Positions 12,050-24,278 of a stretch of DNA of 64,000 bases are shown here, in pieces. The notes under the pieces were generated by a model, which saw nothing but the letters and a program-made list of their open reading frames with translations, searched no databases and was not told the DNA's origin. Source of the stretch: Agapanthus africanus (lineage: Eukaryota > Streptophyta > Magnoliopsida > Asparagales > Amaryllidaceae); assembly GCA_030015575.1 (NCBI GenBank), contig JASDDO010000001.1, positions 518,749,772 through 518,813,771 on the forward strand, read 5' to 3'. Within the stretch, counting starts at the first letter, position 1; each line of letters starts with the position of its first letter. The translations under genes were made by a program, and so were the position numbers.

Positions 12050-14911
12050 TGTCACGCCCCGCTTCCCAGAGTACGCTAAAATGGGCACGTGACATAGCCA
12101 ACCATGCTACCTGTGGGTAGGAAGTATCCATCCACAGTCACATTACGGCTGTAGAGATATCAAGAACAAAATAAACTATCTAAAACATGTCCATAATCCA
12201 AGATAACATGAGTCAATAAAAAATAAATGCGGAAGCGAAAGATCCAATACAAAATAACTGGAATGTATGTCCCATAATGCGGGCTCACATCAGGAATAAA
12301 ATGCAAGAAAGAAAAGCTAACTACTGCTAACACTCACAGCTCAGCCTGTCGGCTGAAGTACTCCTGCTCGGACTGCGACAGCGGTACAGAATCTGGGCCA
12401 TGCAAAACCCAGACGTCAGCGCGTCAAAACATCAAGTAATAACATAATAAACAGGCAATGCGAATATAAACATGAATAAAGCAAGGGTGACAATAATATG
12501 AATCAGAGCAGTGCAGGGTAGTGTGCAGTGTGTAAACTAAACTGTGCTATCAGGTTCTCTATTCTAAAGTCTTTGAAATCAAATTGATGAATCATCGATG
12601 TAACTCAATAGTATCCCGTACATACCCGGGACCACGTCCATAATATTCTCGGCTGCAGCCGAGACATGCCGCTAGGCACAAAACAGGAATTTGTACACTC
12701 GATAGTATCCCGTACATACCCGGGACCACGGCCACAATATTCTCGGCCGAAACCGAGACATGCCGCTAGGCACAAAACAAGAATGTGTACACCCAGAACA
12801 GGTAATGAACTGTCGAGTTACAAGTCAGGTTTCACCTTTGATTTCCCCATACCCCCAAGTTATATATGTCAGGTCAGGTATTCAGTAATCAAGAACTAAT
12901 GCCAACACAGGATCAGGTAAAAGCAGGTTTGTCTGGATAGACAACAGGAACGGACCATGAGGACTACATGTCAGGTTTGTTGGCATTAGGCACGGGATCA
13001 GGTAACAGGTCAGGTCATGGTACATCAGGTCAAGTCAATAGTAAACGGTACCATGTCAGGTGTATCATATAAATACCATGTGTGACAATGTCAAGTCAAG
13101 ATGTAACAATATCGTGGGTGTGCTCACGAACAGATATAAAATCGAACAGGGTATTTAACAACATGGAATGAGCAATGAGCTAAATAATAAGCATGTTTCA
13201 TTCAATCTCAAGAGTGCAGTAATACAGTGCAGCCGTTTTATTTTATTAACAGGTTTGAGAACCCTTACCGGTGCAATCGTTTAGATATTGATGCAATACA
13301 GTTATATCAAGCCTTTGAATACGAATGTCCGAATGTAATAGAACTACATGGGTAAGTGCTACCATCTATTAAACAGTAAAATGTGATTAACAGGTAAACT
13401 TGGTTATTAGGTTTAAATTGGCAAACGGTAAATTCTATGTTATTTGTAAAATGATATAATGCCATATTGCAACCATAATGTGAAAACGACTATACCAAGT
13501 TAAGTTTTACGGTTTAGTGTGTCAAAACATATATAAATATATTGTATAGCATGTAGCAAGGGATACTTGCCTCGACGGGTCGCGAACCGGGAAAACGGAA
13601 CGTAACGTCGGTGGGGAAACACGCGACGGACGCACGGTTCACGGTCTGAACCCAAACAACGAACCAAGGGACCTCACGGGTCAGAGCACTCCGCTGGATC
13701 GTCGGGACACGTCACTGGCATGGCCGGATTCCGGTGAACAGCGACAACAAAATCCAGAAATTTAATGCACAGCCAAAGGATAAACCGGGGGAAAAATGGA
13801 AGGAGGAAGAGGAGAGAAGGCTTACTGGTGTTGCAGAGGGTGTGACGGCGATGGGGTCGACGGCGGTGAGGCGCCGGCGAGGAGGTTGCAGCTGTTAGGG
13901 TTATAGCTCGGGTATGGACTTCGGTGCAGGGAAAAGAAAACGAAGAGGGAGAGGAGGTGGTCGGGGTGCTGGAGTGCGCAGGTGGTGAGGAGGTGCTGAA
14001 GGTGGCGCGGATGGCGACGACGAAGGCCGCCGGCGATCAGGCGACTGCAGGGAACTTCTGCAGCTATCGCGGCTGCGCAAGATGCGCGGGGTTGAAGGAA
14101 GAAGGTTGAGGTAGAGAGGAGGAGGCGGAGGCGAGGGCGACGGTGACGTTGACGCCGGCGTCGGGGCTGCGGCGGCGACGGTGACGAGGCGGCTAGGGTT
14201 TAGGTTCTCGGGGGTTTCTCTGCTCATGGTTAAAGAAAGAGAGGAGAGGAAGATTATATATATATATATAAGAGAGAGAGAAAGTTAGAGAGAGAGAGAT
14301 AGAGAAAGGTAGAGAGAGAGACAGAGAAAGAGAGAGGAGGATAATGGAGGGGGCCCACGGGTAAAATGCCTACGCTGATTGGCTGAGAGAGTAATAAGTG
14401 GTTAAAGAAAAGATACATATTAAAGATTTAAATATTAATCTTCACAGTGAAGATCTGTAACGAAATATTTATAAGGTTTAAGATTATAGAAATTTGGGAT
14501 TTTGGCGCTAAAAAAAACATTTCCAAATCGCGCCCGGGTTGGGTCCAAAAATTTGAAATTTAAATAATAGGATTTTAAGCAGGTTCCAAATTTTAAAATG
14601 AGGTGTTTTATGATTAAAAAGCGTACCCCCAAGACGGACACCCGTACGCGCGCGTAGCCGTCCAAACTCGCCCGTTTCACTGAACGGGACGAGAACACAA
14701 CGCACGGACGCTACCACGAGGCTAGGGGTGTCGAGTAGGCCAAGATGGATATTTTTAATTTCATTTTAGACGCTAAAATTTGTTATATGCAGAAATGACT
14801 TTTCCAGATAAAATTTTGCAGTAAGTGACAAACAGGCAAGCTAAATGAAATGAGTACTATCTAATGCTCAACCAGTAATAGAAAATAGTAGTATTGGGCT
14901 CGGGTGTTACA
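12050..14911 (-). repeat. Gypsy A 5' LTR
   Basis: Pairs with 4323-7186. TGTCACGCC at 12050 and GTTACA ending at 14911. It holds the same 94-bp duplication (12608, 12702), GC-rich open frame (13901-14227) and TA/GA microsatellite (14253-14335) as the left copy. Confidence 0.95.
12608..12795. repeat. 94-bp tandem duplication in A LTR (right copy)
   Basis: Same two units as at 4881-5068, with a few substitutions. Confidence 0.9.
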
Positions 14912-14916
14912 GTATC
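14912..14916. repeat. Target-site duplication of gypsy A (right)
   Basis: GTATC, identical to 4318-4322. Confidence 0.95.
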
Positions 14917-15293
14917 TAATAACATTCGTTCAGAATCAATGTATTCTTGTAATATAGGGTGATAGTGACCAACAGACTTGGCTGCAACACTTGCACCGTT
15001 TCTATCTCATGAAACTTATCACTCGTTCTCAGTTCTCTACCTATCTGTAGCCCATGTAACAAATTACATATATAGGATCCTGATCCGGTATCAAATACCC
15101 AGGACGTAAAGGACACTGAGAAACAGTTCTCTGTAATGAACACACCCGAAGATGATGCATCAACATGCACTTTCTTCGTTTGGGCGGCACGGAAATTCTG
15201 GTAATCCCTAATTTCCTGCTCTTTCTTATAACAATTATAAGTTGGAGCGGGACCAACGTTTCCCAGCTCAGTATAACAAGCGGGTTCGGTCAA
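14917..15293 (-). pseudogene. Copia 1 aspartic protease remnant
   Basis: A minus-strand frame (125 codons, running into the gypsy A junction) contains SWVFDTGSGSYICNLLHGLQ, the DTG active site and flank of copia proteases. It is preceded by KKEQEIRDYQNF and a Ser-rich linker, as found between gag and protease. No gag zinc knuckle is recognisable upstream. The continuation in the same element is at 4317 and below, across the inserted gypsy A. The protease would process the gag-pol polyprotein in an intact element. Confidence 0.8.
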
Positions 15294-15782
15294 TACATCC
15301 GTATTATTATCTTGATTACGGCATGATATGGTCGCTACCTGGAGAGAGAGAGAGAAGAAAACACTCAGCGTGCGCTTTTACAAGATTAGATTGGTTATCA
15401 ATTTATCTAATCAGGATGTCTCCCACTGTTTTAGTCAAATCTTCCTTCAAACCCCAAAAGGAAAGACTAGCCGGGATTAATTACACTCTACAAGTTCGCC
15501 AATCTTTCATCCAGGCCAGTGCCGGTTATTTGAGGGAGGTTCCCCATGCTTTCGTACGGACCTAATTAAAGTAAACCTCGTTTTCCCAGGGGCGTAACCC
15601 CGTTAACACCTTTCTAGACACCTACTTGATCGGCTAATTGTAATGTGTAAAACTCTCCCAGGAGTAACTCTTACTCGCAGTGGGTATCGGGATCCAACTA
15701 TCTCATAGAAGGTATGCAATCTCATTGCAAATTCCAACACTTGAAATTCCCGATAATTCTTTTACCCCTAGCGTGCTATGAC

Positions 15783-15979
15783 CTTGACGCATGCCAAACA
15801 ACCCATAGTCCGCTAGTCAAGTCAACCCGTGCATTTCCTGATTGAATTAAACCCATCCGCACGACCCTTGACGCATGCCAAACAACGCCGTACGAATACC
15901 CTAATCCAATCGCATCGTATGCTAGCAGATAAGCACTAGTTAGCTACCGTACACTACGCCTTGACGCATGCCAAACTAC
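15783..15979. repeat. Three copies of CTTGACGCATGCCAAAC
   Basis: The 17-bp motif occurs at 15783, 15867 and 15960, spaced 84 and 93 bp. Degenerate equivalents (CTTGACG...) occur at the matching places in copia 2 (about 55248, 55326, 55418). Confidence 0.8.
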
Positions 15980-16125
15980 CGCAGCACGAATACTAAGTAG
16001 TACTTATCTGAAATGACGGAGGGCTACGCAGGTTTTTAAGAAAACCATGAGCGTAAATGAACTTGATATCGTTGTAGAATCGAGTGATTTTAAATGGAGT
16101 GTTTTTTTTAGGCCTTTTCTAGTTT

Positions 16126-16371
16126 TGCTAAAGAGGTCACTCCCAGTGAAGGGATCGTCGGCTCTTTCATCATCGAATAAGGTGCAGGATATTTCACAAA
16201 TATCACTATGCAAAGCAAGAACTATAGAAGCAATCAAAAGACAAACCGAGTTTGTAGCATCTGCTAGTTTCACTAAAGAGGTCACTCCCGGTGAAGGGAT
16301 CTCGGCTCTTTCCTTATCGAATAAGGTGCTGGATATTCTACAAGGAACACCGCTATGCAAAGCAAGAACTA
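16126..16371. repeat. 145-bp tandem duplication in copia 1
   Basis: TAAAGAGGTCACTCCC occurs at 16129 and again 145 bp later, each followed by GTGAAGGGATC, CGAATAAGGTGC and CTATGCAAAGCAAGAACTA. Copia 2 has a single degenerate copy near 55600-55690. A plus-strand frame spans it, but it merely reads the repeat twice. Confidence 0.85.
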
Positions 16372-18350
16372 GAGCTACCAGTTTTTAAACAAGTTTCTAC
16401 AACATCTTAGGTTTCTTTTATTTCATTAATCTCATTAATGAAGTCCCATTTTATTATGCTTCACAAGCATCAGATATGAAACGAAATCAACAATATATAA
16501 TATATATCTCATATATATAATATAAACATTCGTCTCAGGCAGTAATATGATCTCATCACAGAACATTGCAGCAGAAGAACATATATGAAATATTGGATAT
16601 ACTAGGACGTCCGTGTTTTTAATACGAGCCTGTATAAAACACGGATTCCACGGTCGCGATGAATAGCCAAACCCACATCCCTAGACCCCTACGAGAGCGG
16701 CAAGCAACACTGCCAATTCTAGGGTTAGGAGACCCGGTCTCGACTCCTCGAGATGGCCTCCTACTGTATCCTAGAACCCGGTTACTTGTGCTCCCCTCCT
16801 TGGGTCTACCTAATGCGGAAAAGTAAATAATATACAATGGTGACATCATCCTCAGCTCGGAAGTGCCCCAATAAAAGAATATTACATACAAATGAATTTA
16901 CATGAATGAAAATAAAAACCCTCATCTCACATAAAACCCCCGGCTATTCTTAACGCGACGATCCAATATAACATATCACAGCAACACATAATATCTCATA
17001 TCATCAACGTAAGCAAGTATGCGTATCCCGATTGTCGTTGATGTATAGCAACGAAGCCGGCGATACACCACATACTACGCTTACGGTCACAGAAAAGAAA
17101 GTGTAAAACTACAACAGTTGGAATCCGCAACCTCCTTAGACATCACATGCCTAACCAAATGAATTCCTTAGACATCGCATGCCTAACTATTATAAACCCC
17201 GCATTTTATTCTCATCATCGAAAACTCTTTTCAATATTAAGTCGGGCAATTCAACAAGATTCCCGACAACCTGATCGAATGCTCGTCGCAAACTTTAGTA
17301 GACGGCCGCACCCCCGAATGCCGTCGACGAAGTGCACTAAGGCGGAACACCGCTGCCGCGAGCACCCGAACGGATGCTTTTGGCGACGGGGTTCTCCTAC
17401 AGTCACTTGGTCGTGGCTATGGGGTGTGGCTATCTATTAAGTTTACCCGGCAAGTATCCGCGTACGCTACGTGATTGCGACGGACTTTTGATTACATCAA
17501 AATTCCATGGCAACCGATCAATTGAGACCGAACTGCTAGATTTATAACATTCAATTTAGTTATCTCATAATTACCTGTGGATTCCACATATTGTATCACA
17601 TTCCAGATAAAAAGACAGTGTTAAACTTTCCGATCGAATAATCAAACACCCAAGATTTCCCAAATAGCCCAACACTTGAGCGGAGTTCAAAAATATCCAT
17701 CACATGCCACAGTACCGATGGTCCAGCCGTAGAAGGGTCAAGCCAATGCCTCACATGTGGCACGCCGTACTGCCACAAACCCTAAGGTTTAGAGGCAGTT
17801 CAAGATGGTCACATAATCGAGTTAAGATTTGTTGTCTTCTAGAGGGTCCACCGCGTTACTTGCACGACTTAGAAAGTTTCAAACTCGAGAAAAAATCCAA
17901 CTTTTGAAAAATTTTCCGACTGGGGAAAAAGTGAGTTATTGATATCCGTTCGAACTTTTTAACAGTTTCTAAAATTATCCGGAAAAACTAAACAAAGTTA
18001 AAGTATCCGATCGAATCAACAAGTCCCCAATACAACCCAGAAAACTCAACACTTGAGCACTCCCAAAAGAATCAGGAATCACCTACGGAGGTAACTGTAG
18101 AAAAACGAGGCCCTAATCTCCACATACGGCCGCGGAACCGCCGCCAAAACCAGGGTACGGCCATGGTTCCGCGGCGCTACAGTGGAGTTAGGAAGTTGTA
18201 TTCTACAGTTATTCTTAGATTTCCCTGCTCTATTTTCTGAGCATTTTTAATTCATAAAAAATCATATTTTAAAAAAATATCCAGAGAAGGGTATTCGTCG
18301 GGGTTTCCGGGTTCGATCGGACATTAAACTTCGTCTAAAGCTCTAGCTTG

Positions 18351-18362
18351 GCTCTGATACCA
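18351..18362 (-). other. Copia 1 primer binding site
   Basis: The minus strand reads TGGTATCAGAGC, complementary to the 3' end of plant initiator-Met tRNA, 1 nt inside the LTR boundary at 18364. Confidence 0.92.
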
Positions 18363-18363
18363 C

Positions 18364-20532
18364 TGTAGGGTTGCTAGGCACACGCACAAGGGTCTACGAG
18401 GTATCAACCATGCCCGATTAAAATTTTAGCCGTGCCGAACAACCCAAAGCCGGATCTTTAAACTAGGGTTTAGGCGAAAACTAGCATGTTAAACACTTTA
18501 ACACTAAGTGAGAAGGATTACAACCTTTGTAGATCCGGTCCTTCACTTCTTAAGCTCCGTGTTGAGTTCCCTTCGCTGCGATCATCGTGTTCCGGACTCT
18601 CGAGAGGCTCCGCGAAGAGAAAGGCACAAGTTTGCTTCCGATCTTCGATAACAAAGATGATCTACCTTGAAGTTTCATTAACACAAGCTAACACTCACTA
18701 AATGAAGTGAACACTCTCATCTAAAGGGCAAGGATAGATGAGAATGATGAAGTAGGATTTTTGCTCTCTTTTATTTTCTTATTCTCACTCATTTTCATCA
18801 CTTGGAAAAAAGCTAGAAAGCTTTTTCCATGAAAGAAAGAAGAAGGAAGAAGAAAAAGAATATCATTAGAATCCTTTTGTGATGAATAATGTAAAGAAGA
18901 TAATGATGAATAATTCAACCATGGTTGGTAAACCTTTGTAGAGAATTAACCAAGGGCTAGGGTTTGGGTTGGGTTAAGGAATGAGTCATAACAAAATATC
19001 TTCACAAAACAAAACTAAACCTTCTAGAATCATCTAGAAAGCATTAACCCAAATCAAACCCTAATCTTGTTTAATCTCTACTAAACATGTTGCATTAGTT
19101 ATCATATCATGTTACAATATTATATATCACATATATAATATTTATTGTAACAAAAGAAAATAATACAATTAACATATATCACATATATATCAATGTATTA
19201 CCCGAGTGAGAAAAAGAATCTTTTGGTGAGCTAATATTAGTTAATGTAATTTAAAATATCATATATATTATTATACATGAAATTATCGAATCAACACTTG
19301 ATCCGACAATCCGGCTATATCGTATATAACCGACTAATATCTCATTTACCGATTCATCGAATCAACACTTGATCCGATGACCCGGCTGATATCAAATATC
19401 GCGAGAATAGAATACGGTATCTCATATCGCATTATCCTCGGTCCCGCACATATCACATATGTGCCCCTACTCCGTTTTGCCTGAGTCAAGAAACTTCTGT
19501 GTAGGACTCTAAAGAATCGTCAATACGCCGGCAGTAGGTGATGATCATATCAAACACCCACAAGCTGCAAGCGGTCAGCTAAATGTAACAGCTACCCAGG
19601 TATTGAGCGCTCAGAAGATCAACAAGCAAGCCTGTACATTCTCCTGTGAATCCAATCAGTAACACTCCCGTACAGTCCGGTCTCGTCGTCTGATATGTCG
19701 CATATCTCGCCTAGGGGTGGTAAACGTCAGACCCCAGTAGCTTGATAAGTCGTGTTGATATGAGATCTATAACAGTTCGAGAAACTACTGATAACACTTA
19801 CCAGTAAATCTCAGCAACCCTGGCCAGGGATTTCCAGTTATAGCCAATCGAACACAGCACAACATCAACTCCCTATACTGGGAGAGACGAATCCCCTCCT
19901 ATCGCTCATTGCCTCCATATGATTCGGGACTGTACCCAAAAGCCACCTTTTTGCACGCCCTCTTGGACGTGGTATGATGGAAATCAAAGCACAGTAGGAA
20001 TCACACAAGACTCTATGACGATCTCGGGTCAACAGACTACTCTGTACCAGTGTCACCGGAGAACTGCCATCTGACGTGAGGTATAATACCATCTGGGAGT
20101 TCTCGGCGAGTCCGTCCAGTGTACCCAGTCTCTACTGAGCACCCGTACACCATCCTTGATGTCAAACACCGATGGATATGGGATCATCCATCGCCCATCA
20201 TATGGGTCAAGATGCGTATACGCTAGTCTACTCTGGTGTATCGATGCCCTGTCTCGATACACCCTCGACTAGGAACAGTTATAGGATGTACTCGCTGACT
20301 ACCGTGGCCCCACAAGTATGATCTCATCAGAGTCCCAGTAGTCGAGTACATATCCTAAGGGCTTTATCAACATGTAATATAGAGACAATCAGAATACATG
20401 TTAAGATAAAGTATAACCAGATAGCATACTATCATGTCGAGCAAGAAAGTCCTCCCTATATATGTCCAAGCATCCATTACAATATATATCGTATGTACAG
20501 TAATGGCCTCTAGGGCATACATATAACTAACA
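18364..20532 (-). repeat. Copia 1 5' LTR (complete)
   Basis: 2169 bp, TGTAGGGTTGC...ACTAACA on the plus strand. 18887-20532 matches the left copy 190-1834. Flanked right by CTATG. Confidence 0.93.
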
Positions 20533-21632
20533 CTATGGAATCATGTGTGTTTGTGAGGGGTAGGTCATTACCTCGTGAATTTTTCTAAAGGTATGATTAA
20601 CAAAAAAAATACTAAAAGAGATGTATGTGAAGTTCATGGTATTTTAATGTACAAGTTAAATTAAGGTTATGTTTCATGATATTTTTGAGTGAAAATTATT
20701 CTAAAAATTAGTTATATGATTACAAACATGTTGTAATAATATGGATGAAAAATATATAAGAAAAAGTTAAATTTTTAGGGTTTAGAATAAAAGGTCGGTG
20801 TTAACTCCACTTATCGACATGTTTTGAAAAAAGAGATTTTTTCAAGAAGAAAGAGAGGGATAGGAACGGACTTACTAGCTAGTTATCCTAAGGAAAGGTA
20901 GACGAGGGAGTGTTGATCTTCGTGGCGTTGCGAGGTCGCTGGAACTTGCTTCGATCCTCGTTGTAAGTCGATCTCTTACTAACTCCACCTGTACTCTTCT
21001 TGTACTTAGAAAACTTTGAGAATTTTGGCTATAATTTTCAGAATGAGGAAGGGCTAGGGCATGGGATAGTATTTATAGTGTGGAATTAGGGTTTTGGAAT
21101 TAAAAGAACGAATTAAAATGCATTAAAATATGATAAATTGGGGAATTGAGGGGTCTCTGTTTGACTGCAGAGCAATCAAACAGTGCAGGGGTGATGGGGG
21201 TATAGGAAAAGACTCGTGTGCAAAACCCGGGCACCTTTACCTACGGATGACCCATCGGCGTCGGCCATAAAGGGCATCTTGCTGGTCATTTTGTAGGTTG
21301 GGGCCGATGGATCTTTGCCATGTGTCTGTGTTTGTATTTATATCATTTTGCACATGTTTATTTTTCCAGACTTTTCATTTTTTGTGCATTGCACGTGTAA
21401 ATTTTTGGGCTTCTAAAAAGTTTAAAATAAAAATCAGAAAAAATATAATGTGCCTGATGGGATTCGAACACAGGGGCTACGTCACAGTAGTGCAAGCCTT
21501 TTACCAGTGAGCTACAAATGCTTTCTTACTGTTCTTAAACAAAAAATAACTTATAAATTGTACTCAGGCTTGTAAACTCCGTTCTGTACATTAAATTAAA
21601 AAAATTTGTACAGTAAAATCAGATTCGTTACA
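20533..21632 (-). mobile_element. Old chromovirus LTR remnant (C/D/E family)
   Basis: The sequence follows the gypsy C LTR from about 45520 to 46579: GGTCATTACCTCGTGA near the start, TCGACATG/TTTTGAAAA, a TATTTATAG TATA-type site (minus strand, about 21070), a tRNA-like module (21453-21522) and an end in TCGTTACA. Its left part is missing because copia 1 inserted here. It is clearly more diverged than the C or D LTRs. Confidence 0.75.
21453..21522 (-). other. tRNA-like A/B-box module in LTR remnant
   Basis: The minus strand reads TAGCTCACTGG (21504-21514) as an A box and GTTCGAATCC (21460-21469) as a B box. It is the same module as in the C, D and E LTRs. Confidence 0.55.
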
Positions 21633-22535
21633 GTTATGTATGCGCGTATGTATGTAGGTGTGTATGTATTTAACAAGTCAATGTGCATTGCACATGACGC
21701 TCGCACATTCATGGACCATTTTCAACAAGTACACGCACGTGCATATTACGTGATGCGCATGCTTTTATGGACAACATCCAACAAGTGCGCACACGTGGGT
21801 AGCACATGATGCGCACATCTCCCGGGGATTGTTTTTTCATGGGCAGCAATTTTTAAACTAAGTGCGCACTATTTGGGTACGCACTTATTTCGATCAAAAA
21901 GCAACAGCTTTCACAGAGAAACAATGGCTTCTGTTTCTTTTATTCTATGTTCTTTTCCTTCTTTTATTTCCAAAGAAGTAAAAACCGGGATCTTTATCTT
22001 TTCCAAGTTATTTATATACGTTTCATGGTGCACATCTTATTTTCTTGGATCTTAGGATCAATCTCTCACAAAAATATATAGTTTATGAACGAGGGACGGG
22101 CTCTAAGATCATCTGATCTTTTATGGTGAATCAATGGATTCAAAAAGAAGCAAAACCTTTTGTATAAAGCAAAAGATTTTTTTTGAGGAACAGAGAAGTT
22201 TTTTCTCTTTATTTCTACCTTGCGTACTTATTCGCGGAGGAAGAAAAAGACTTGGAATTTTTCTCAAGCTTATGTAGGGACTCTTTGATTTAATCTCATG
22301 AGTCCTTTGTATAGGGCATGAGAAATATCAATTGATTTGAGAGAATATCTCATTTAGAGATCTCAATTGATTTCATAATCAAGTAGCGATCTTTAATCAC
22401 TGTTGGATGGAGATCATGGATCTTAACAGAAGATTTCTCTTCTAACTAAGGACTTGATTTTTTATTAACAAAATCTATTTCTTATTAGAAGTGTTTGCTT
22501 CAAGGAATGTACATGCGCACTTGTGACCTTTGACA

Positions 22536-22722
22536 CATGCACACGTGCATTACACATTGCACATATGATTCAACTTGGCAATCTTGCTAAGTGCGCATGT
22601 ATAGATGCACACAACCTGGACCTAGTCATTTAACTCATGCACGCGTTCATTGCACGTTGTGCATGTAATTTAACTTGGCAATCTTACCATGTGTGCCTGT
22701 ATAGGTGCGCACAACTTGAATA
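22536..22722. repeat. 100-bp tandem duplication
   Basis: CATGCACACGTGCATT at 22536 and CATGCACGCGTTCATT at 22636, each followed by AACTTGGCAATCTT and a GTGCGCA/GTGTGCC tract. Confidence 0.8.
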
Positions 22723-22933
22723 GGAACAAATGTACTCTTTGAGCCAAAATTTTTTACGAGAACAAATGCCCGCCACTACTTTGCCCATGTAAAATATGTA
22801 CGTGGGTTAAGTAGTGCAAAGTAATACCTCGCCACATGTTTGATGGTTTAGAAAACAGGTCTAGATCCCTGCTAACTAAGGTTTTGTCCATCTTCATAAG
22901 CCATAAGGGTCTCATGAATGTATTTCTCCCTAT

Positions 22934-23070
22934 GAGTCGAGAGGACCTCATAGGTGCATATTCTCCTTAGGAGTCGTGAGGATTCCTAAGTGTCTATAGC
23001 TTTCATGAGTCGTAAGAATCTCACGAAGGTATTTTCTCCTCACGAGTTGAGAGGACCCGTAAGTGGCTTC
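22934..23070. repeat. 37-bp degenerate tandem repeat, about 4 units
   Basis: GAGTCG(A/T)GAGGA-type units start at 22934, 22971, 23007 and 23044 (GAGTTGAGAGGA). Two more units occur at 23238 and 23274. Confidence 0.75.
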
Positions 23071-23639
23071 TTCACTTCATTAATATTTTGGTTAACCAAT
23101 GAAGGATGTCTTGAATGCAACTTTGTTGAATGTGTCCTGTGGATAGTATACAAGAGTCAGTATTGACTTACTTATAGGGCAGCGATGACTTAGAAAACGG
23201 GTTTATATCCCTGTCGTCTAAGGCTTTTCAACTTTATGAGCCGTGAGGGTGTTATAAAGATGTTTCTCCCTACGAGTTGAGAGGATCTCGCAGGTGTAGC
23301 CTAGCATGAAATATAGATAACCCCTTCCAATATAGGAGTCCGTTAGATTTGTGGTACTGGGTTAAGTTCATCGTACCGTCCGTTTGCTGATATATTCTCG
23401 AAGTATAGTCCCTTAGATTGTGGCTTGAGTAGCCATGCATCTGCCGTGTCTCTGACCCCTTTCAAGTCTGGACAAGACGTTTTCAAATAATTTTCTTAGG
23501 TTGGAATATCCTCATTAACATCGGAAGATCCAGCGTTAGGTATCACTATGGCTCTTTACTTGAAGTTAGGCTCTATTTGGAGCCCCGATGAATCATGACC
23601 GCACCCCTCTAGGGTGAGATGATATCCAATGATCTTTAG

Positions 23640-24278
23640 GCTTTGTATGTATTGCCATCAAGACTCGAAGTTAGGAATATTCCATCACTTCGTTTTTTTT
23701 TATGATGTCACGCTTATTCTTCACTAAAGAGGGGTAGACATCCATATGACCTCTATACTTTATATATCGCCATCGAGATCCGGAGCTAGAAATATTCCAT
23801 CACTCCGCTTTGATTTAACCCTTTGGTCCATGTTGACGTCGCATCTGCACCCTGCTGGAATGAGAAGGAATGCCGAGATGATCTCTAGGCTGTAGATATT
23901 GCCATCGAGATCTGGAGCTAGGAATATACCATTGCTCCACTTTGATCTGACCTTTTGGTCCATGTTGACGTTGCGTTCGCATCCTGCTGGCATGAGGAGG
24001 AATGTCGAGATGATCTCTAGGCTGTATATGTTTCCATCGAGATCTGGAGCTAGGATTTTGTCATCACTTCACTTTTGCTTTGGTTTCTTAAAGCTTTATT
24101 GACACCACGTCTGTACTCTGCTGAGTAAGAAGAACGTCAAATTAGTTTTTAGGTCGCATATATTGTCATCGAGACTTGGAGTTTGGAATATGCCTTTACT
24201 CTATCTTTGATTTGACCTTTTTGTCCTTTGTTGACATTGCATCTGCATCTTGCTGGAACAAGAAGGAATATCTATTGG
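23640..24278. repeat. 132-bp degenerate tandem repeat, about 5 units
   Basis: Units are marked by GCCATCGAGATCTGGAGCTA-like sequence at 23654, 23769, 23901, 24033 and 24165. They share TTGGTCCATGTTGACG and a GAGATGATCTCTAGGC segment. Spacing is exactly 132 bp for the last three steps. The array ends where the copia 2 LTR begins. Confidence 0.85.

Larger units (their letters stand above)
4323..14911 (-). mobile_element. Ty3/gypsy chromovirus element A
   Basis: This is a complete minus-strand element with LTRs 4323-7186 and 12050-14911 (2864 and 2862 bp), a GTATC TSD, a PBS, and one gag-pol frame (7246-11676). On the minus strand the LTR begins TGTAACACCCGAGCCC and ends GAAGCGGGGCGTGACA. The LTRs differ only at scattered positions and in microsatellite length, which points to a fairly recent insertion. 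The order reverse transcriptase, RNase H, integrase, C-terminal chromodomain places it among chromoviruses; the long LTRs and domain sequences suggest the Tekay/Del group (inference). It interrupts copia 1 between protease and integrase. Confidence 0.97.
15294..18349 (-). other. Copia 1 long non-coding 5' internal region
   Basis: About 3 kb between PBS and protease, where gag is expected, with no convincing gag frame on the minus strand. Parts are clearly similar to 54770-56420 in copia 2 (for example the blocks around 15380-15620 and 54780-55030, and 16670-16800 and 56140-56420). It contains a 145-bp tandem duplication and three copies of a 17-bp motif (listed separately). It may be eroded gag plus leader, or sequence of unknown function. 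Confidence 0.6.
190..20532 (-). mobile_element. Ty1/copia element 1 (nested host of gypsy A)
   Basis: This is a minus-strand copia element. Its LTR copies (190-1834 and 18364-20532) are nearly identical where they overlap. On the minus strand the LTR begins TGTTAGTTATATG and ends AACCCTACA. A PBS complementary to initiator-Met tRNA lies beside the right LTR (18351-18362), and a purine tract lies beside the left LTR. The domain order read leftward is protease (14917-15293), GAG-pre-integrase/integrase (3221-4317), then reverse transcriptase (about 1850-3200), which is the Ty1/copia order. Gypsy A splits the body between protease and integrase. All frames are decayed. The left LTR lacks the part beyond 190 because of the A-family insertion, so the element TSD cannot be verified; the right flank is CTATG (20533-20537). 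Confidence 0.92.
21633..24278. other. Non-coding region with short tandem repeats
   Basis: No gene or transposon domain recognised. It contains three unrelated tandem families (100-bp, 37-bp, 132-bp; listed separately) and stretches rich in TGCGCAC/GTGCGC words (about 21640-21830 and 22500-22730). It lies between copia 1 with its host LTR and copia 2. Confidence 0.6.

Noticed and set aside
16047..16388. Plus-strand 113-codon frame with an internal protein repeat
   Set aside because: The repeat is the 145-bp DNA duplication; copia 2 does not keep the frame and it is antisense to the element.
21298..21510. Possible small host gene right of copia 1
   Set aside because: The frame lies inside the old LTR remnant and overlaps its tRNA-like module.
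23640..24278. CRISPR array
   Set aside because: Whole 132-bp units repeat with divergence and there are no short identical repeats separated by unique spacers; the window is plant DNA.
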